A DNA stretch of 64,000 bases from Haloprofundus halophilus (lineage in GTDB: Archaea; Halobacteriota; Halobacteria; Halobacteriales; Haloferacaceae): assembly GCF_003439925.1 (NCBI RefSeq), contig NZ_QQRR01000001.1, forward strand, positions 1,116,001 through 1,180,000. Direction: 5' to 3'. How positions within the stretch are numbered: the stretch's first letter is position 1; each line of letters starts with the position of its first letter. Below, in pieces: positions 1 to 8,448 of this stretch. Under the pieces are notes generated by a model. It made no database searches. It was not told the DNA's origin and was given only the letters and a program-made list of their open reading frames with translations. The translations under genes and the position numbers were made by a program.

Positions 1-1
1 T

Positions 2-1405
2 GGGGCCGTTGGAGCGTTACTTGCCTCACCGCATAACGCGACGATTCTTGAGGAAGGTGGCGTTGAGTTCGGCGTTCACAAAGACAACCGGAGTCCCGTT
101 GTGATTGACCCGTTTGCTCGTGAGAACGGGTATGCAATGTTCACTATCGGCGATCCCGGCTCGGGCAAGTCGTTCGGGTCGAAACAGAACTTCATTCGCT
201 CCATCGAACAGAGCGAGGACCGTATCGGTATCATCCTCGAACCACTGAATAACTGGACTGGGGTTGCGGAAGCCCTCGGTGCAGAACGAATTACGGTTGG
301 TGGGAATATGGGACTGAATCCGTTGGAATTGAAGCCGACACCTGAGCGTGTTCGGCGAGCGATGGGAGAAGACGCCAGTCCATTCAAAGACAAAAAGGAC
401 GATGCGCTGAGCTTCCTGATGAACTTCTTCGCACTCCGGGGTGTGGAGCTTGGGGATCGCCTTACAACGGTTGAGACGGCGCGGGATGAAGCGTATGCTC
501 GCAAAGGAATTACTGACGAGATAGATACGCACGACAACGAGAGTCCGACGCTGCGTGATATGATGGACGTCTTCGAGGAGATGATCGACCAGCCTGAAGG
601 CTTCGTCGTTCGCTCGGATGCTGAAGCCGGAAAGATTCGAGACGACGCGAAGTGGTTGCTGGATCAGTTCCGTCCGTTCGAGGAGGGTGGCCGGTATGCG
701 AATCTCGGGAAACAAACGGAGTTTGATATTCGTGACGAGGACATCATTTACCTTGACTTCGGGCAGAAAGACGGCAGCGTCGGTGGCAGTACGAGTCTCA
801 TCATGCAGCTTCTGATTTCGCTTGTGTATGAGCGGGCGAAGGAGACCGAGAAAGAGATCGTGTTCGTCATCGACGAAGCCCGCTATATCATGCAAGATAC
901 GGCGACGCTGCAGTTCCTCGAAACGGTGTTCCGACATCACCGCCACCACGATCTCTCGATTCGGCTTGTGACGCAGACGGTCGACGAGTTCTTCCAGCAC
1001 GACGAGTCAGAGGCGATTCTCGATCAGTGTGCGGTCAAGCAGTTCCATCAACTCGATGGCATGGACGAACACTGGGCCAACGAATTCGGGTTGAACCATG
1101 CTCAGATGCGGTACGTTCAGAATGCGGTATTGGGGAGCGAGGAAGTCGGGTATTCTGAGGCGCTCGTTGGAGTGGATAACGACTGGCGAGGAATTGAGGT
1201 TCGAGCATTACCGAAGGAGCAGCAGGTTATCGACTTCGACGCGAAAGAGCAGTCGAAAGTGGAGTTGCCTGGGGTGACTGACGCAACTTCGCAAAACAAG
1301 TGTGACAAGACGGTCGAATCTCATGGCGAGGCCGATACGCACTCGAATCGAATACGTGCCGAGACTGACAGTGGGGGCTGTGGATTCACAGGTTCTCGGC
1401 GGTGA
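2..1405 (+). CDS. VirB4/TraC-like conjugation ATPase, 5' end outside window
   Basis: The reading frame is open from base 2, so the gene begins upstream of the window and only its C-terminal ATPase half is present; the GTG at 101 is internal. A Walker A motif (GDPGSGKS) lies just after it and a Walker B (IVFVIDEARYIM) near base 860, followed by a VTQTVDEF stretch typical of VirB4/HerA-type motors. VirB4 proteins power type IV secretion and conjugative DNA transfer at the membrane. A VirD4-like ATPase at 49939-53538 is the likely partner in the same transfer apparatus. The last ~60 residues are low in complexity and probably a flexible tail. The family call is confident; the substrate is inferred. 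Confidence 0.85.
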   Translation, partial: GAVGALLASPHNATILEEGGVEFGVHKDNRSPVVIDPFARENGYAMFTIGDPGSGKSFGSKQNFIRSIEQSEDRIGIILEPLNNWTGVAEALGAERITVGGNMGLNPLELKPTPERVRRAMGEDASPFKDKKDDALSFLMNFFALRGVELGDRLTTVETARDEAYARKGITDEIDTHDNESPTLRDMMDVFEEMIDQPEGFVVRSDAEAGKIRDDAKWLLDQFRPFEEGGRYANLGKQTEFDIRDEDIIYLDFGQKDGSVGGSTSLIMQLLISLVYERAKETEKEIVFVIDEARYIMQDTATLQFLETVFRHHRHHDLSIRLVTQTVDEFFQHDESEAILDQCAVKQFHQLDGMDEHWANEFGLNHAQMRYVQNAVLGSEEVGYSEALVGVDNDWRGIEVRALPKEQQVIDFDAKEQSKVELPGVTDATSQNKCDKTVESHGEADTHSNRIRAETDSGGCGFTGSRR

Positions 1406-1692
1406 ATAAAGATCGCATCAGGATGTCGTTGGTTACTAAGTCACGATGAGTATAGTGGAGCCGGAATTGACCCACAATCGGAAAGAGCAGTACAGCTGTG
1501 AAAGCCACACCGTTCAAAGGTGAACACTACTCGGAGTCAGGTTCTCGACTAGGTACCGTAATAAGCGTGAGATCATGACTACGCCTGAGTGTTGCGCGGT
1601 AGCAGCCTAACCAAGGTCGGGTGTCACAGACTTTTCTAAATTCGATAATGTATATGAAGAGGTCAAATACTTGCCCAGCGTATATTCTGGGT

Positions 1693-1920
1693 ATGGACCC
1701 AGAAGGTTTTCAGCAAATGTTTGAAGCGATGCCAAATATTGGGGTTGTAGGCGGCTTCGGTATCGTTGATGATGCTGAGGTAACTCCACCTGAGACCACG
1801 ATTTATATTCGTGGCGAGAATGGTGGTGTCCGGGTTCCATTGGATGCGGTTGTTGCTCAGGATATGGCTGAATTGTTTGAGCGGTTGGCAAAGGACCTCG
1901 CCGTGAACGCTGGAAAGTGA
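1693..1920 (+). CDS. small acidic hypothetical protein
   Basis: No family recognised. From the ATG at 1693 the protein has 75 residues, beginning MDPEGFQQMFE, with a Gly-rich central part and a C-terminal amphipathic helix. Longer starts exist in frame (GTG 1621, ATG 1648), but a TATA-like stretch around 1648-1656 lies about 40 bases upstream of 1693, which suits a short-leader haloarchaeal transcript. The gene stands alone between the VirB4-like gene and a decayed reading frame. It is probably real because codon use is normal and the frame ends in a helical, charged tail, but function is unknown. Confidence 0.5.
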   Translation: MDPEGFQQMFEAMPNIGVVGGFGIVDDAEVTPPETTIYIRGENGGVRVPLDAVVAQDMAELFERLAKDLAVNAGK

Positions 1921-2300
1921 TTGGACCCACCAAGAGAATCAGAAACCGGGCAACCGGACTTGATTGTCCTAGAAATGACCCCGCAGACAGCAACGAGCGA
2001 GAGTACTTGATCACGGAAGGGAAGAACAGCACACGAACGGATACCATTCGGCAAGGCATCAAAGAGGCACTCGAATACTTAGCACTCCTTTGAGTGAACG
2101 GAAAGTTCGTATTTGGAGATGAGACAGATTGGGACTACTTCGGCGATTAATCCAATGGAATGCTCGTAATTTAGGACCTCCCAGAAGAGACGGCTGATTT
2201 GGAGAAACAGGCAGAGAGTGCGATAACCAGACTACAGGCATCTGAATTGGAGAATGAACTTGGGAATGTATTATGTAAAATTATACAACCACCTGGGTAA
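1920..2300 (+). pseudogene. decayed gene with three in-frame stops
   Basis: One frame (first base 1920) reads protein-like over its whole length but is broken by TGA at 2091, TAA at 2148 and TAG at 2172 before ending at TAA 2298. The pieces look like real protein: REYLITEGKN and TRTDTIRQGIKEALEYL before the first stop, VNGKFVFGDETDWDYFGD between the first two, and DLPEETADLEKQAESA plus a helical tail after the third. No frameshift is needed to join them. No family is recognised. It is most simply a gene inactivated by successive point mutations. Confidence 0.55.
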
Positions 2301-2399
2301 ATTGGTGTCTGGAGTGAAATAGTCCAGCCACTCAGTCGGTTTCTTCGCAAACAACTATTTCTAGATGTAAGAAAATTACCAGTCTGCCTCTCTGGTAGA

Positions 2400-3674
2400 T
2401 CAGGCGAGTAGTTCTCGTAGCTCGGTCTCAATTTCTGATTCGATGGAGTCGCAGAAATCAGCATATGAGGGTGGTTCGTGTCCCGGAGAAGCATGCCCAG
2501 TCTCAATTTTGGTCACACGGAGTGGTGTGTTTCTTTCGTCGTTTCTCGTGTACCTGTAATGCTCTTTTATTTCACCAGATGTATCAGGGTAAACGAGTAA
2601 TCCGGACGTTCCTTGCTGTGCCTGATATGCTGACATTTGGTACAGATCCTCCCGAGATGGTCGTCTCGCGTTTTTCCACTTTGCATCTCCGACAACTACC
2701 ACGCGTCGTGCGTCCCCACGGAGGATGATGTCCGGGTCGAGCCTCTGAAGATGTGCCCCTGAATCTGTTTGCAATAGATTACCGATTGAGCGATCAGAAC
2801 TCTCCTCTGGATTTCCATCTCCCCCGATAATCAATCCCATCTGTTCTGCTACACGCTTAACAGCGCAGAACACGACGTTCTCGAAGAGAATCTCTGTATT
2901 GAGGAGAATTCGATCTATGTCAACTGATCCTCGACTCACATCCTGAATATATACTTCTGAGAGAATGAGTTCGGCCAGCCGTAATATCGAATCATAATGG
3001 CTGTTTAGCCGTGTGAGTTCGACTTCAGAAGGGTCCGGACAGATCGCTGGCGTCGAGACTTGTCGATGAAGGCGGGCGTAAGAGCGTCGAAGGTCACTTT
3101 GAAGCGACCGTGAAGTCACAGCAGAACTGAGAATGTCTGTCGCTTCTAGTAGTATTTGATTCAGGGGAATATCTGCTGTCAACTCGTCAAATCTGCACTC
3201 GAATCGTGCATTCCGAAATCCTCCTTTCTGAAGTTGCTTGTTGACATCGAGTGTTCCACGGATGTAGCTCTCTGATTCCTCTTGCAGGCTGTACTCTCGA
3301 TGGATACCTTGCTGGAGAATGTTTTGAAGCTCTTTGAGAAATAGCCATCCCAGGAGATCCACAAATGATCGTCCCTCGTTCACTGTTGCTTCTCGACCGA
3401 CTGAAACTTCGTCTATACGCCCGGTATACGCAAGAAAGTATAGCAGGTTACAGTCTATTTTGGGGCGAATTTCGAGTAGACGTCCACTTGGGAGTCTGAC
3501 CACTCCTGTGTAATGGCTGGGTGTGACCATCGCACTCGTCTCTGAGAGTGGTTCTACGTCGAATTCGTTAAGCGCACTGAGTGACTGAATGTCGGTCTGT
3601 GTGAGATGTTTGATGACTCTCCCAGTACGCTCGACAAGTGGCGCTGTGTCATCGGTTGCTAACCCTGTTGTCAT
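2400..3674 (-). CDS. mcrC: McrC-family subunit of McrBC restriction system
   Basis: McrC is the nuclease subunit that, with the GTPase McrB, cleaves DNA carrying modified bases. The 424-residue length fits the family. The N-terminal part contains the typical segment PSHYTGVVRLPSGRLLEIRP. The C-terminal PD-(D/E)xK nuclease core is visible as DPDIILRGD followed by VVVVGDAKWK. The start overlaps the stop of mcrB by four bases (ATGA), so the two genes are translationally coupled. The system lies back-to-back with a putative base-modification locus starting at 6082, so its targets may include foreign modified DNA. The call is confident. Confidence 0.92.
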   Translation of the reverse strand: MTTGLATDDTAPLVERTGRVIKHLTQTDIQSLSALNEFDVEPLSETSAMVTPSHYTGVVRLPSGRLLEIRPKIDCNLLYFLAYTGRIDEVSVGREATVNEGRSFVDLLGWLFLKELQNILQQGIHREYSLQEESESYIRGTLDVNKQLQKGGFRNARFECRFDELTADIPLNQILLEATDILSSAVTSRSLQSDLRRSYARLHRQVSTPAICPDPSEVELTRLNSHYDSILRLAELILSEVYIQDVSRGSVDIDRILLNTEILFENVVFCAVKRVAEQMGLIIGGDGNPEESSDRSIGNLLQTDSGAHLQRLDPDIILRGDARRVVVVGDAKWKNARRPSREDLYQMSAYQAQQGTSGLLVYPDTSGEIKEHYRYTRNDERNTPLRVTKIETGHASPGHEPPSYADFCDSIESEIETELRELLA

Positions 3675-5824
3675 TCGTTGTTTGCAAGCTGAATCAGATC
3701 GCGGTTTGTGAGGACTAAGTCTTTCAACACCGTTCGGAGGGTTTCGACGGTGAAATCCGCAATATCCTCTGTTTGTTGGTCGAAGAGATCACAATCAGTA
3801 GATCCGAAGACCAGGCGTTGCATACTGTCGAACTCTCCAAAGAAATACTCCTCGAGTAGGGTCAGTATATCGTACCGCCAGACATCCACGAGGGCACGCT
3901 CTCTACTCACCTCTGAATGGTCCCACTCTCCAGGGAGCAAATACGAGTGTCCTATACGCATTCCTTTTCCAAGACCAGCGGTCTCTACGATCCTTCTATT
4001 AATGACCTCTAAACTGAGTACTGACGCTGCTTGCAGAGCGTCGAAATTTACCCTCCCTGTCTCGAGTAATTCCAAAGCCTCTGCCCGACTCTCGAACGGG
4101 AACTCACATGAGTTATACAAGACTGAATATTCGGGTGGGGCTGCGATCGCTGCAAATCGACGTCTAATAGCAGCATCGACAAGTGCGATTGATTGGTCTG
4201 CAGTGTTCATCGTTGCGATCAAATAAACATTTCTCGGAATTTGGAACGGCTGGCCAGAATGTGCTAACTTGACGCTTTCTCCCCGCTTGCTGTACTCTGT
4301 GACTTTAATAATCTCGCCAAGGATTTTAGCGATATTGCCTCGGTTTACTTCGTCGATGACGAAAACGTATTTCGGAATCTCTCCTTTCTGACCACTTTCT
4401 AACCAGGAATCATACTCGTCTTGTGCATCCTCGCAAAATTCTTTGAACACACCATCCTTTAGTCCAAAACTGCCGGCAGAATTCACATCCCCACCGTTGT
4501 TTCCGGCCTCTTTAGCATCGGTGACGATCGAATATCCTTCCATGAAGTCTTCGTAGGAATACGAGGGATGGAAAGTAACCTCCTCAATGCGCTCTTCACT
4601 GTCTACATCACAATCTTGGACTCCCGTCCACCACCGAGCGAATGTGTCTGCTGTGTACGTTTTTCCGGTTCCTGGTGGACCGTACAGTAGCACTTGCCCC
4701 TTTCTCTCGAGTTGTCGTTTGACCTTCTTTGCGAGATCTGTATCTACGGGCCATTCTTTCAGATCCCAATAATTGTAGAGAGTTTCTTCTATGGATTCTG
4801 AAAGGAAGGTATCCAATGAGCCGTAGGTAGCAGCGATTTGGGTTTTGTAGTCGTCCAGTGGCGTCCATCCGTCATTGGGATGGTCACCCCAGTCGAGCAC
4901 AGCGTCACTGAAGAAATGGTCCGTATCGATTGATGGCTTCGAGACGTTCGAGAGGTAGATAACGTAATTGAATGGATCATCAGCTACGAAGTTCGGCCAA
5001 ATCTCTTCATAGAGACGAGCTGCTTGAGCAGAGTTATACTCTTCAGCGAAAAGGACCTCTGCGAGAGCGATATAGCCGTCCTGGCCTGAGTAGAACAAAA
5101 GAACATCGCCTTTCTGCACGCGCTTGTCCGCAATTGTCGTCGATCGATTCCCCCAAATACGGAGGTCAGTTCGGTCAAAAGTATCTCCAGTAACACGAGA
5201 AACCGCCTCTGCAGAGACATCAGATGCGACAGTTTGCTCATAATGCTCTCTCATCCCCTCTGAATTAGACACTTTGATGGTCACAAGACGCCGATTATCG
5301 GTTGAAGTAGCAATATACCCGTTTTCGTCTTCCAGTAGATCAATGCCAACTGAGGTCAAGTGGCAACGGTCACCATTGTACGCGATCGCATCGAGTCCAA
5401 TAAGCCAATCCAAGACCAACTTGATTGTCTCTTCACGCTCTTCCTCCTCAAATTCAGAGGTAATCTTCTCTGTTGGTGCAGGACCAGACTGAAGATACTC
5501 AAGTACTCCAACTAACTCTGAATTGTTCTCTGCAATCCATTCGAAAATCAGCGCTGGATCTTTCTCCCTGTAATAGACCTCACCCCGTTCGGCAACCTTA
5601 TATCGTCCACTGCTTTTTTCAATCAACTCTATACTTTGAAGAAAGCGTATAATCTGGAGAATAGACTCTTCGCTATCGGGTTGATCAAAGGTTCCGTTCC
5701 ACCAATCCGTGATCTGCCCTCGTGTCGGCGATTGGTGTTGGGTGTATTTTAGAATCCGTGAGAGAGAGTCAAGGTATCCGCTAGGAGATCCCGGAAGAGA
5801 CGAAATCGAGTGAGGCTTGCTCAT
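3671..5824 (-). CDS. mcrB: McrB-family GTPase with N-terminal recognition region
   Basis: McrB is the AAA+ GTPase that recognises modified DNA and drives McrC cleavage. The AAA+ core begins near residue 385 with Walker A GPPGTGKT, followed by Walker B VFVIDEVNRGN and the family signature TMNTADQSI with RRRF. The N-terminal ~180 residues look like winged-helix repeats. A region around residues 190-330 (IWGNRS, KGDVLLFYSGQDGYIALAEV) resembles EVE/PUA-type base-reading domains. ATG at 5824 is preferred; a GTG at 5836 would add four residues. The gene is transcribed with mcrC and away from the dpdA-like gene, sharing the 5837-6081 intergenic region. Confidence 0.92.
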   Translation of the reverse strand: MSKPHSISSLPGSPSGYLDSLSRILKYTQHQSPTRGQITDWWNGTFDQPDSEESILQIIRFLQSIELIEKSSGRYKVAERGEVYYREKDPALIFEWIAENNSELVGVLEYLQSGPAPTEKITSEFEEEEREETIKLVLDWLIGLDAIAYNGDRCHLTSVGIDLLEDENGYIATSTDNRRLVTIKVSNSEGMREHYEQTVASDVSAEAVSRVTGDTFDRTDLRIWGNRSTTIADKRVQKGDVLLFYSGQDGYIALAEVLFAEEYNSAQAARLYEEIWPNFVADDPFNYVIYLSNVSKPSIDTDHFFSDAVLDWGDHPNDGWTPLDDYKTQIAATYGSLDTFLSESIEETLYNYWDLKEWPVDTDLAKKVKRQLERKGQVLLYGPPGTGKTYTADTFARWWTGVQDCDVDSEERIEEVTFHPSYSYEDFMEGYSIVTDAKEAGNNGGDVNSAGSFGLKDGVFKEFCEDAQDEYDSWLESGQKGEIPKYVFVIDEVNRGNIAKILGEIIKVTEYSKRGESVKLAHSGQPFQIPRNVYLIATMNTADQSIALVDAAIRRRFAAIAAPPEYSVLYNSCEFPFESRAEALELLETGRVNFDALQAASVLSLEVINRRIVETAGLGKGMRIGHSYLLPGEWDHSEVSRERALVDVWRYDILTLLEEYFFGEFDSMQRLVFGSTDCDLFDQQTEDIADFTVETLRTVLKDLVLTNRDLIQLANNE

Positions 5825-5836
5825 ATTACCACTCAC

Positions 5837-6081
5837 AGAACTGTAGACAATCTACATGTAGCTTTCGCGAAACAGTCACACTTCCAAATAGCTATAGATG
5901 GCTCCAAGTGTGGTTCTATGACAGGTAGAAAGATAATTAACGGATCACGAGATAGACAGCTACAGATACTCAAATTTATGATCTTGAGAACTTCTCCTCA
6001 CACCCAACCAACTCATTGCTGTACGAATGACTGCCAAGTTCGCACCCACTATAATTCCTGGATTTTACAGAGAGGTGAATA
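5837..6081. promoter_or_regulatory. divergent promoter region between mcrBC and dpdA-like operon
   Basis: This 245-base AT-rich gap separates the leftward mcrBC genes from the rightward dpdA-like run, so it must hold promoters for both. A TATA-like stretch (CAAATTTATGATC) lies near 5970-5983. A purine-rich GAGAGGTGA at about 6069-6077 sits just before ATG 6082 and is a good Shine-Dalgarno match. I see no clear operator palindrome. Confidence 0.45.
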
Positions 6082-7086
6082 ATGGATTTCTACGCTGCCC
6101 TCTCAGTCAATCGATCTTCAATACGGAAAATCGCAAAACGCCTTGAAGAGGAGTACTCGTCCTTTGATCCACTCCAAAATATTATCTTCACCCCCATTAC
6201 TCAGGGAGAAACGAGCCACCAGGAGATCCGGCGAGTCGCCGAAAAGTATGACGTCAATCTCATGTTCGACTCGGGAGGATACGAAGTACAGACCGGCCAT
6301 TTTGAATTTGATGATCTTTACGAGTATCTGATTGACTATTATTCTGATAACCAGTGGGCATCTCGATACGTTCTTCCAGACAACGTTCCCGTTTCTGGTG
6401 ACTCACCGGAGGTTGTCGAACAGAAGGTCACTGAGACACTGAGTGCGTCTCGAAGTTGCTTCAAACGTCTCCCAGAATTCGTTCAGGAGAACGCTGTAGG
6501 AGTTATACAAGGCCACACCCGCGAGCAAATTTCTCGGTGCGTAAACGAATACTCGGAGTTTGAGAACCTCAAACACCTCGGGTTCGGGAGTTTCGCGACG
6601 AGTGGGGGTCAGAACAGCGTGAATATGCTGACCAGCGAGTCCCTGCAGAACCTCCGTTGGGCGGTCAAATTAGCGAAAGAACACGGATTCACCATCCATG
6701 CATTCGGAATTGGAGGGCCGACGAGCATTCCACTTTTGGAAGAAGCTGGTGTAGACAGCTTTGACACCTCATCGTGGATGAAATCCAGTGGATACGGTAA
6801 CGTCTTTTTCCCTTTCAAGAGTCGGTACAATGCCTCACACAGAACGCTACGAAGTGGTAAAGTACTAATGGCAGATAACTTGGAAGATCTCAAGGAAGAA
6901 ACGAACCACGATTGTCCGTTCTGTCGTGATGTTGCAAAGCTTCGTGAGGACCGTCTCACGAGGGTCATGCACAATTTAGTTGTGACTCACGAACTCAGCA
7001 ATCGGGTATCCGGGATGGCTCGTGATCAGATGGCTGGACAAATGGACACTAACTCGATGTATCGACGTCGTTTAGAAACCATGTGA
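6082..7086 (+). CDS. dpdA: DpdA-like TGT-family 7-deazaguanine transferase
   Basis: The protein belongs to the tRNA-guanine transglycosylase superfamily but, at 334 residues, has the short DpdA-like form that exchanges guanine for a 7-deazaguanine (preQ0) in DNA. Visible motifs are DSGGY at 63-67 (base-binding Asp), VIQG at 141-144, FGIGGPTSIP at 208-217 and GVDSFDTSSW, whose Asp228 matches the TGT nucleophile. A metal site is suggested by Cys278, Cys281 and His297 in MHNL. No RNA-binding PUA domain is present, unlike the archaeal tRNA enzyme. It heads a seven-gene rightward run with ATPases and a PglZ-like gene, and a QueF-family gene faces the run. DNA as substrate is inferred from length and context. 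Confidence 0.82.
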   Translation: MDFYAALSVNRSSIRKIAKRLEEEYSSFDPLQNIIFTPITQGETSHQEIRRVAEKYDVNLMFDSGGYEVQTGHFEFDDLYEYLIDYYSDNQWASRYVLPDNVPVSGDSPEVVEQKVTETLSASRSCFKRLPEFVQENAVGVIQGHTREQISRCVNEYSEFENLKHLGFGSFATSGGQNSVNMLTSESLQNLRWAVKLAKEHGFTIHAFGIGGPTSIPLLEEAGVDSFDTSSWMKSSGYGNVFFPFKSRYNASHRTLRSGKVLMADNLEDLKEETNHDCPFCRDVAKLREDRLTRVMHNLVVTHELSNRVSGMARDQMAGQMDTNSMYRRRLETM

Positions 7087-7139
7087 TCAAACTGTACTGA
7101 ACAGCAACATACTTGGCAGATGCCAGAAGATTGTGGTCA

Positions 7140-7979
7140 ATGTCCAACAAAATCCACATAGAGGGCGGGGATCGACGACCCGTGGCCATGCGGGATTATC
7201 TCGATTTGATTGAGCAGTATGAATATGAGTCAGAAGAAGACGTCATTACTGACGCGTATCAGCAGGGATACGAACTCGGAGAAATTCCGACGAAAAACAT
7301 GGTTTCGACCCTCTCAAGCTTGGGTATCGTAGCTGAATCAGATGGACAAGAACTGACCGACTTCGGGCGAGACTTAGTTGACGTTCTCCTCTATGATGAG
7401 CAATTGTTCTATGAGATGCTCCACTTTCGGTTTTCAACAGTATATGGAATTAATCCGAGTCCTAACAACATGATGTCCTGGGCGTACTACGAAGTTTCAA
7501 ATATTCTCTACAATACTGCTCCGATTGAATCTTTCTCGGATATCAAGCAAGATCTCGCAGATGATATCATTTACCGATCTGATCAAATGACTGGGCCAGG
7601 ATTCGATGACGGTGAACCGGGTGCTTTCAGTAGAAAGAGTATCAATGGGTATCAGAAATTCATCGAAGTCCTCGAACCTCCGGTAATTGAAGGCGGTGTA
7701 ATTGATCTTCGGAGCTACGCGCGAGAAGAACTCATCATCTCCGCAATTGACTATATCTACCGTTCAGAAGTGGTTGCACCGACGCTCTCGTACGGTGATT
7801 TGCTGGAACTTTCCAACGAGATTGAAGAAGTTATTGGAACAGTCTGTCTTCTTGCCCCCCAGTCGATTGACGAAATGATTGAACAGACTGCAGCTGGGTA
7901 CGACTCTTGCTCTGTCGAATCTGATCACCGCGTGCGTGTACGGTTACGCGAAGAGGTGAATCTGAGTGACCTCACCTAG
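7140..7979 (+). CDS. unknown protein of the dpdA-like operon
   Basis: No family is recognised with confidence. ATG at 7140 (MSNKIHIEGG) is preferred over a TTG at 7113. The first ~90 residues look like a winged helix (PTKNMVSTLSSLGIV followed by LTDFGRDL). The rest is predicted mostly helical and ends in a charged RVRVRLREEV segment. It lies 53 bases after the dpdA-like gene and overlaps the next gene by 14 bases, so it belongs to the same transcript. Bacterial Dpd loci also carry an uncharacterised protein (DpdG) beside an ATPase (DpdH); equivalence is only a positional guess. Confidence 0.7.
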   Translation: MSNKIHIEGGDRRPVAMRDYLDLIEQYEYESEEDVITDAYQQGYELGEIPTKNMVSTLSSLGIVAESDGQELTDFGRDLVDVLLYDEQLFYEMLHFRFSTVYGINPSPNNMMSWAYYEVSNILYNTAPIESFSDIKQDLADDIIYRSDQMTGPGFDDGEPGAFSRKSINGYQKFIEVLEPPVIEGGVIDLRSYAREELIISAIDYIYRSEVVAPTLSYGDLLELSNEIEEVIGTVCLLAPQSIDEMIEQTAAGYDSCSVESDHRVRVRLREEVNLSDLT

Positions 7980-8358
7980 AGCCTCACTTCTACGTACAAC
8001 AAATAATCTCAAGCGGCAACTCGATGAGTCACTTCTCACGGAAGCTCAGGCCAGTGCATTAGAACAGATATCCACAGCTCGTGAGGAAGGCCATCATCGA
8101 ATCAATCTCTATGGACCATCAGGTGCTGGGAAGACAGTACTGTGTTGGGTATTGCAAGAAGTCCAGAATTGGGAATATCATCCCTTCCCTGAGAAGCAAC
8201 CAAAACAAACGTCAGTGATTGTGGATCATGGCGACCATAAACGATCTTCGACGCGCCGTCTTCGAAATTACATGAAGCTTAACGGTGTAAGTTTTCTCTT
8301 GTATGTGACAAACCAACCCGCAGATGAGATTTATCCAAGATTGAAACTAACTGACTAA
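7966..8358 (+). CDS. small P-loop NTPase of the dpdA-like operon
   Basis: This 130-residue protein has a clear Walker A (GPSGAGKT, residues 50-57) after a helical N-terminus, but is far shorter than a normal AAA+ protein. No classical Walker B is evident; the end contains LLYVTNQPADEIY. The GTG start lies inside the last codons of the preceding gene, giving a 14-base overlap that suggests translational coupling. It may be a regulatory or loader subunit for the large ATPase that follows. A truncated ATPase is possible, although the ending does not look abrupt. Confidence 0.65.
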   Translation: MTSPRASLLRTTNNLKRQLDESLLTEAQASALEQISTAREEGHHRINLYGPSGAGKTVLCWVLQEVQNWEYHPFPEKQPKQTSVIVDHGDHKRSSTRRLRNYMKLNGVSFLLYVTNQPADEIYPRLKLTD

Positions 8359-8389
8359 TTTACTTACTATGCTTTGAACTGATTCGGAA

Positions 8390-8410
8390 AACTTCATATA
8401 TGCTTATTGA
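8390..8410 (+). promoter_or_regulatory. possible internal promoter before the large ATPase gene
   Basis: The 90-base gap between the small P-loop gene and ATG 8449 contains a TATA-like stretch (TTCATATATGCTTATT) about 50 bases upstream of the start. The other gaps in this run downstream of 8449 are at most 37 bases. It may let the ATPase/PglZ/HerA genes be transcribed separately from the dpdA-like part. Confidence 0.35.
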
Positions 8411-8448
8411 CTGAACCATAGTACGAATATCGCATCGAAGATACATAC

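Noticed and set aside
26-1000. Long leftward frame opposite the VirB4-like gene
   Set aside because: The opposite frame has Walker A and B motifs and continues out of the window; this one is its shadow.
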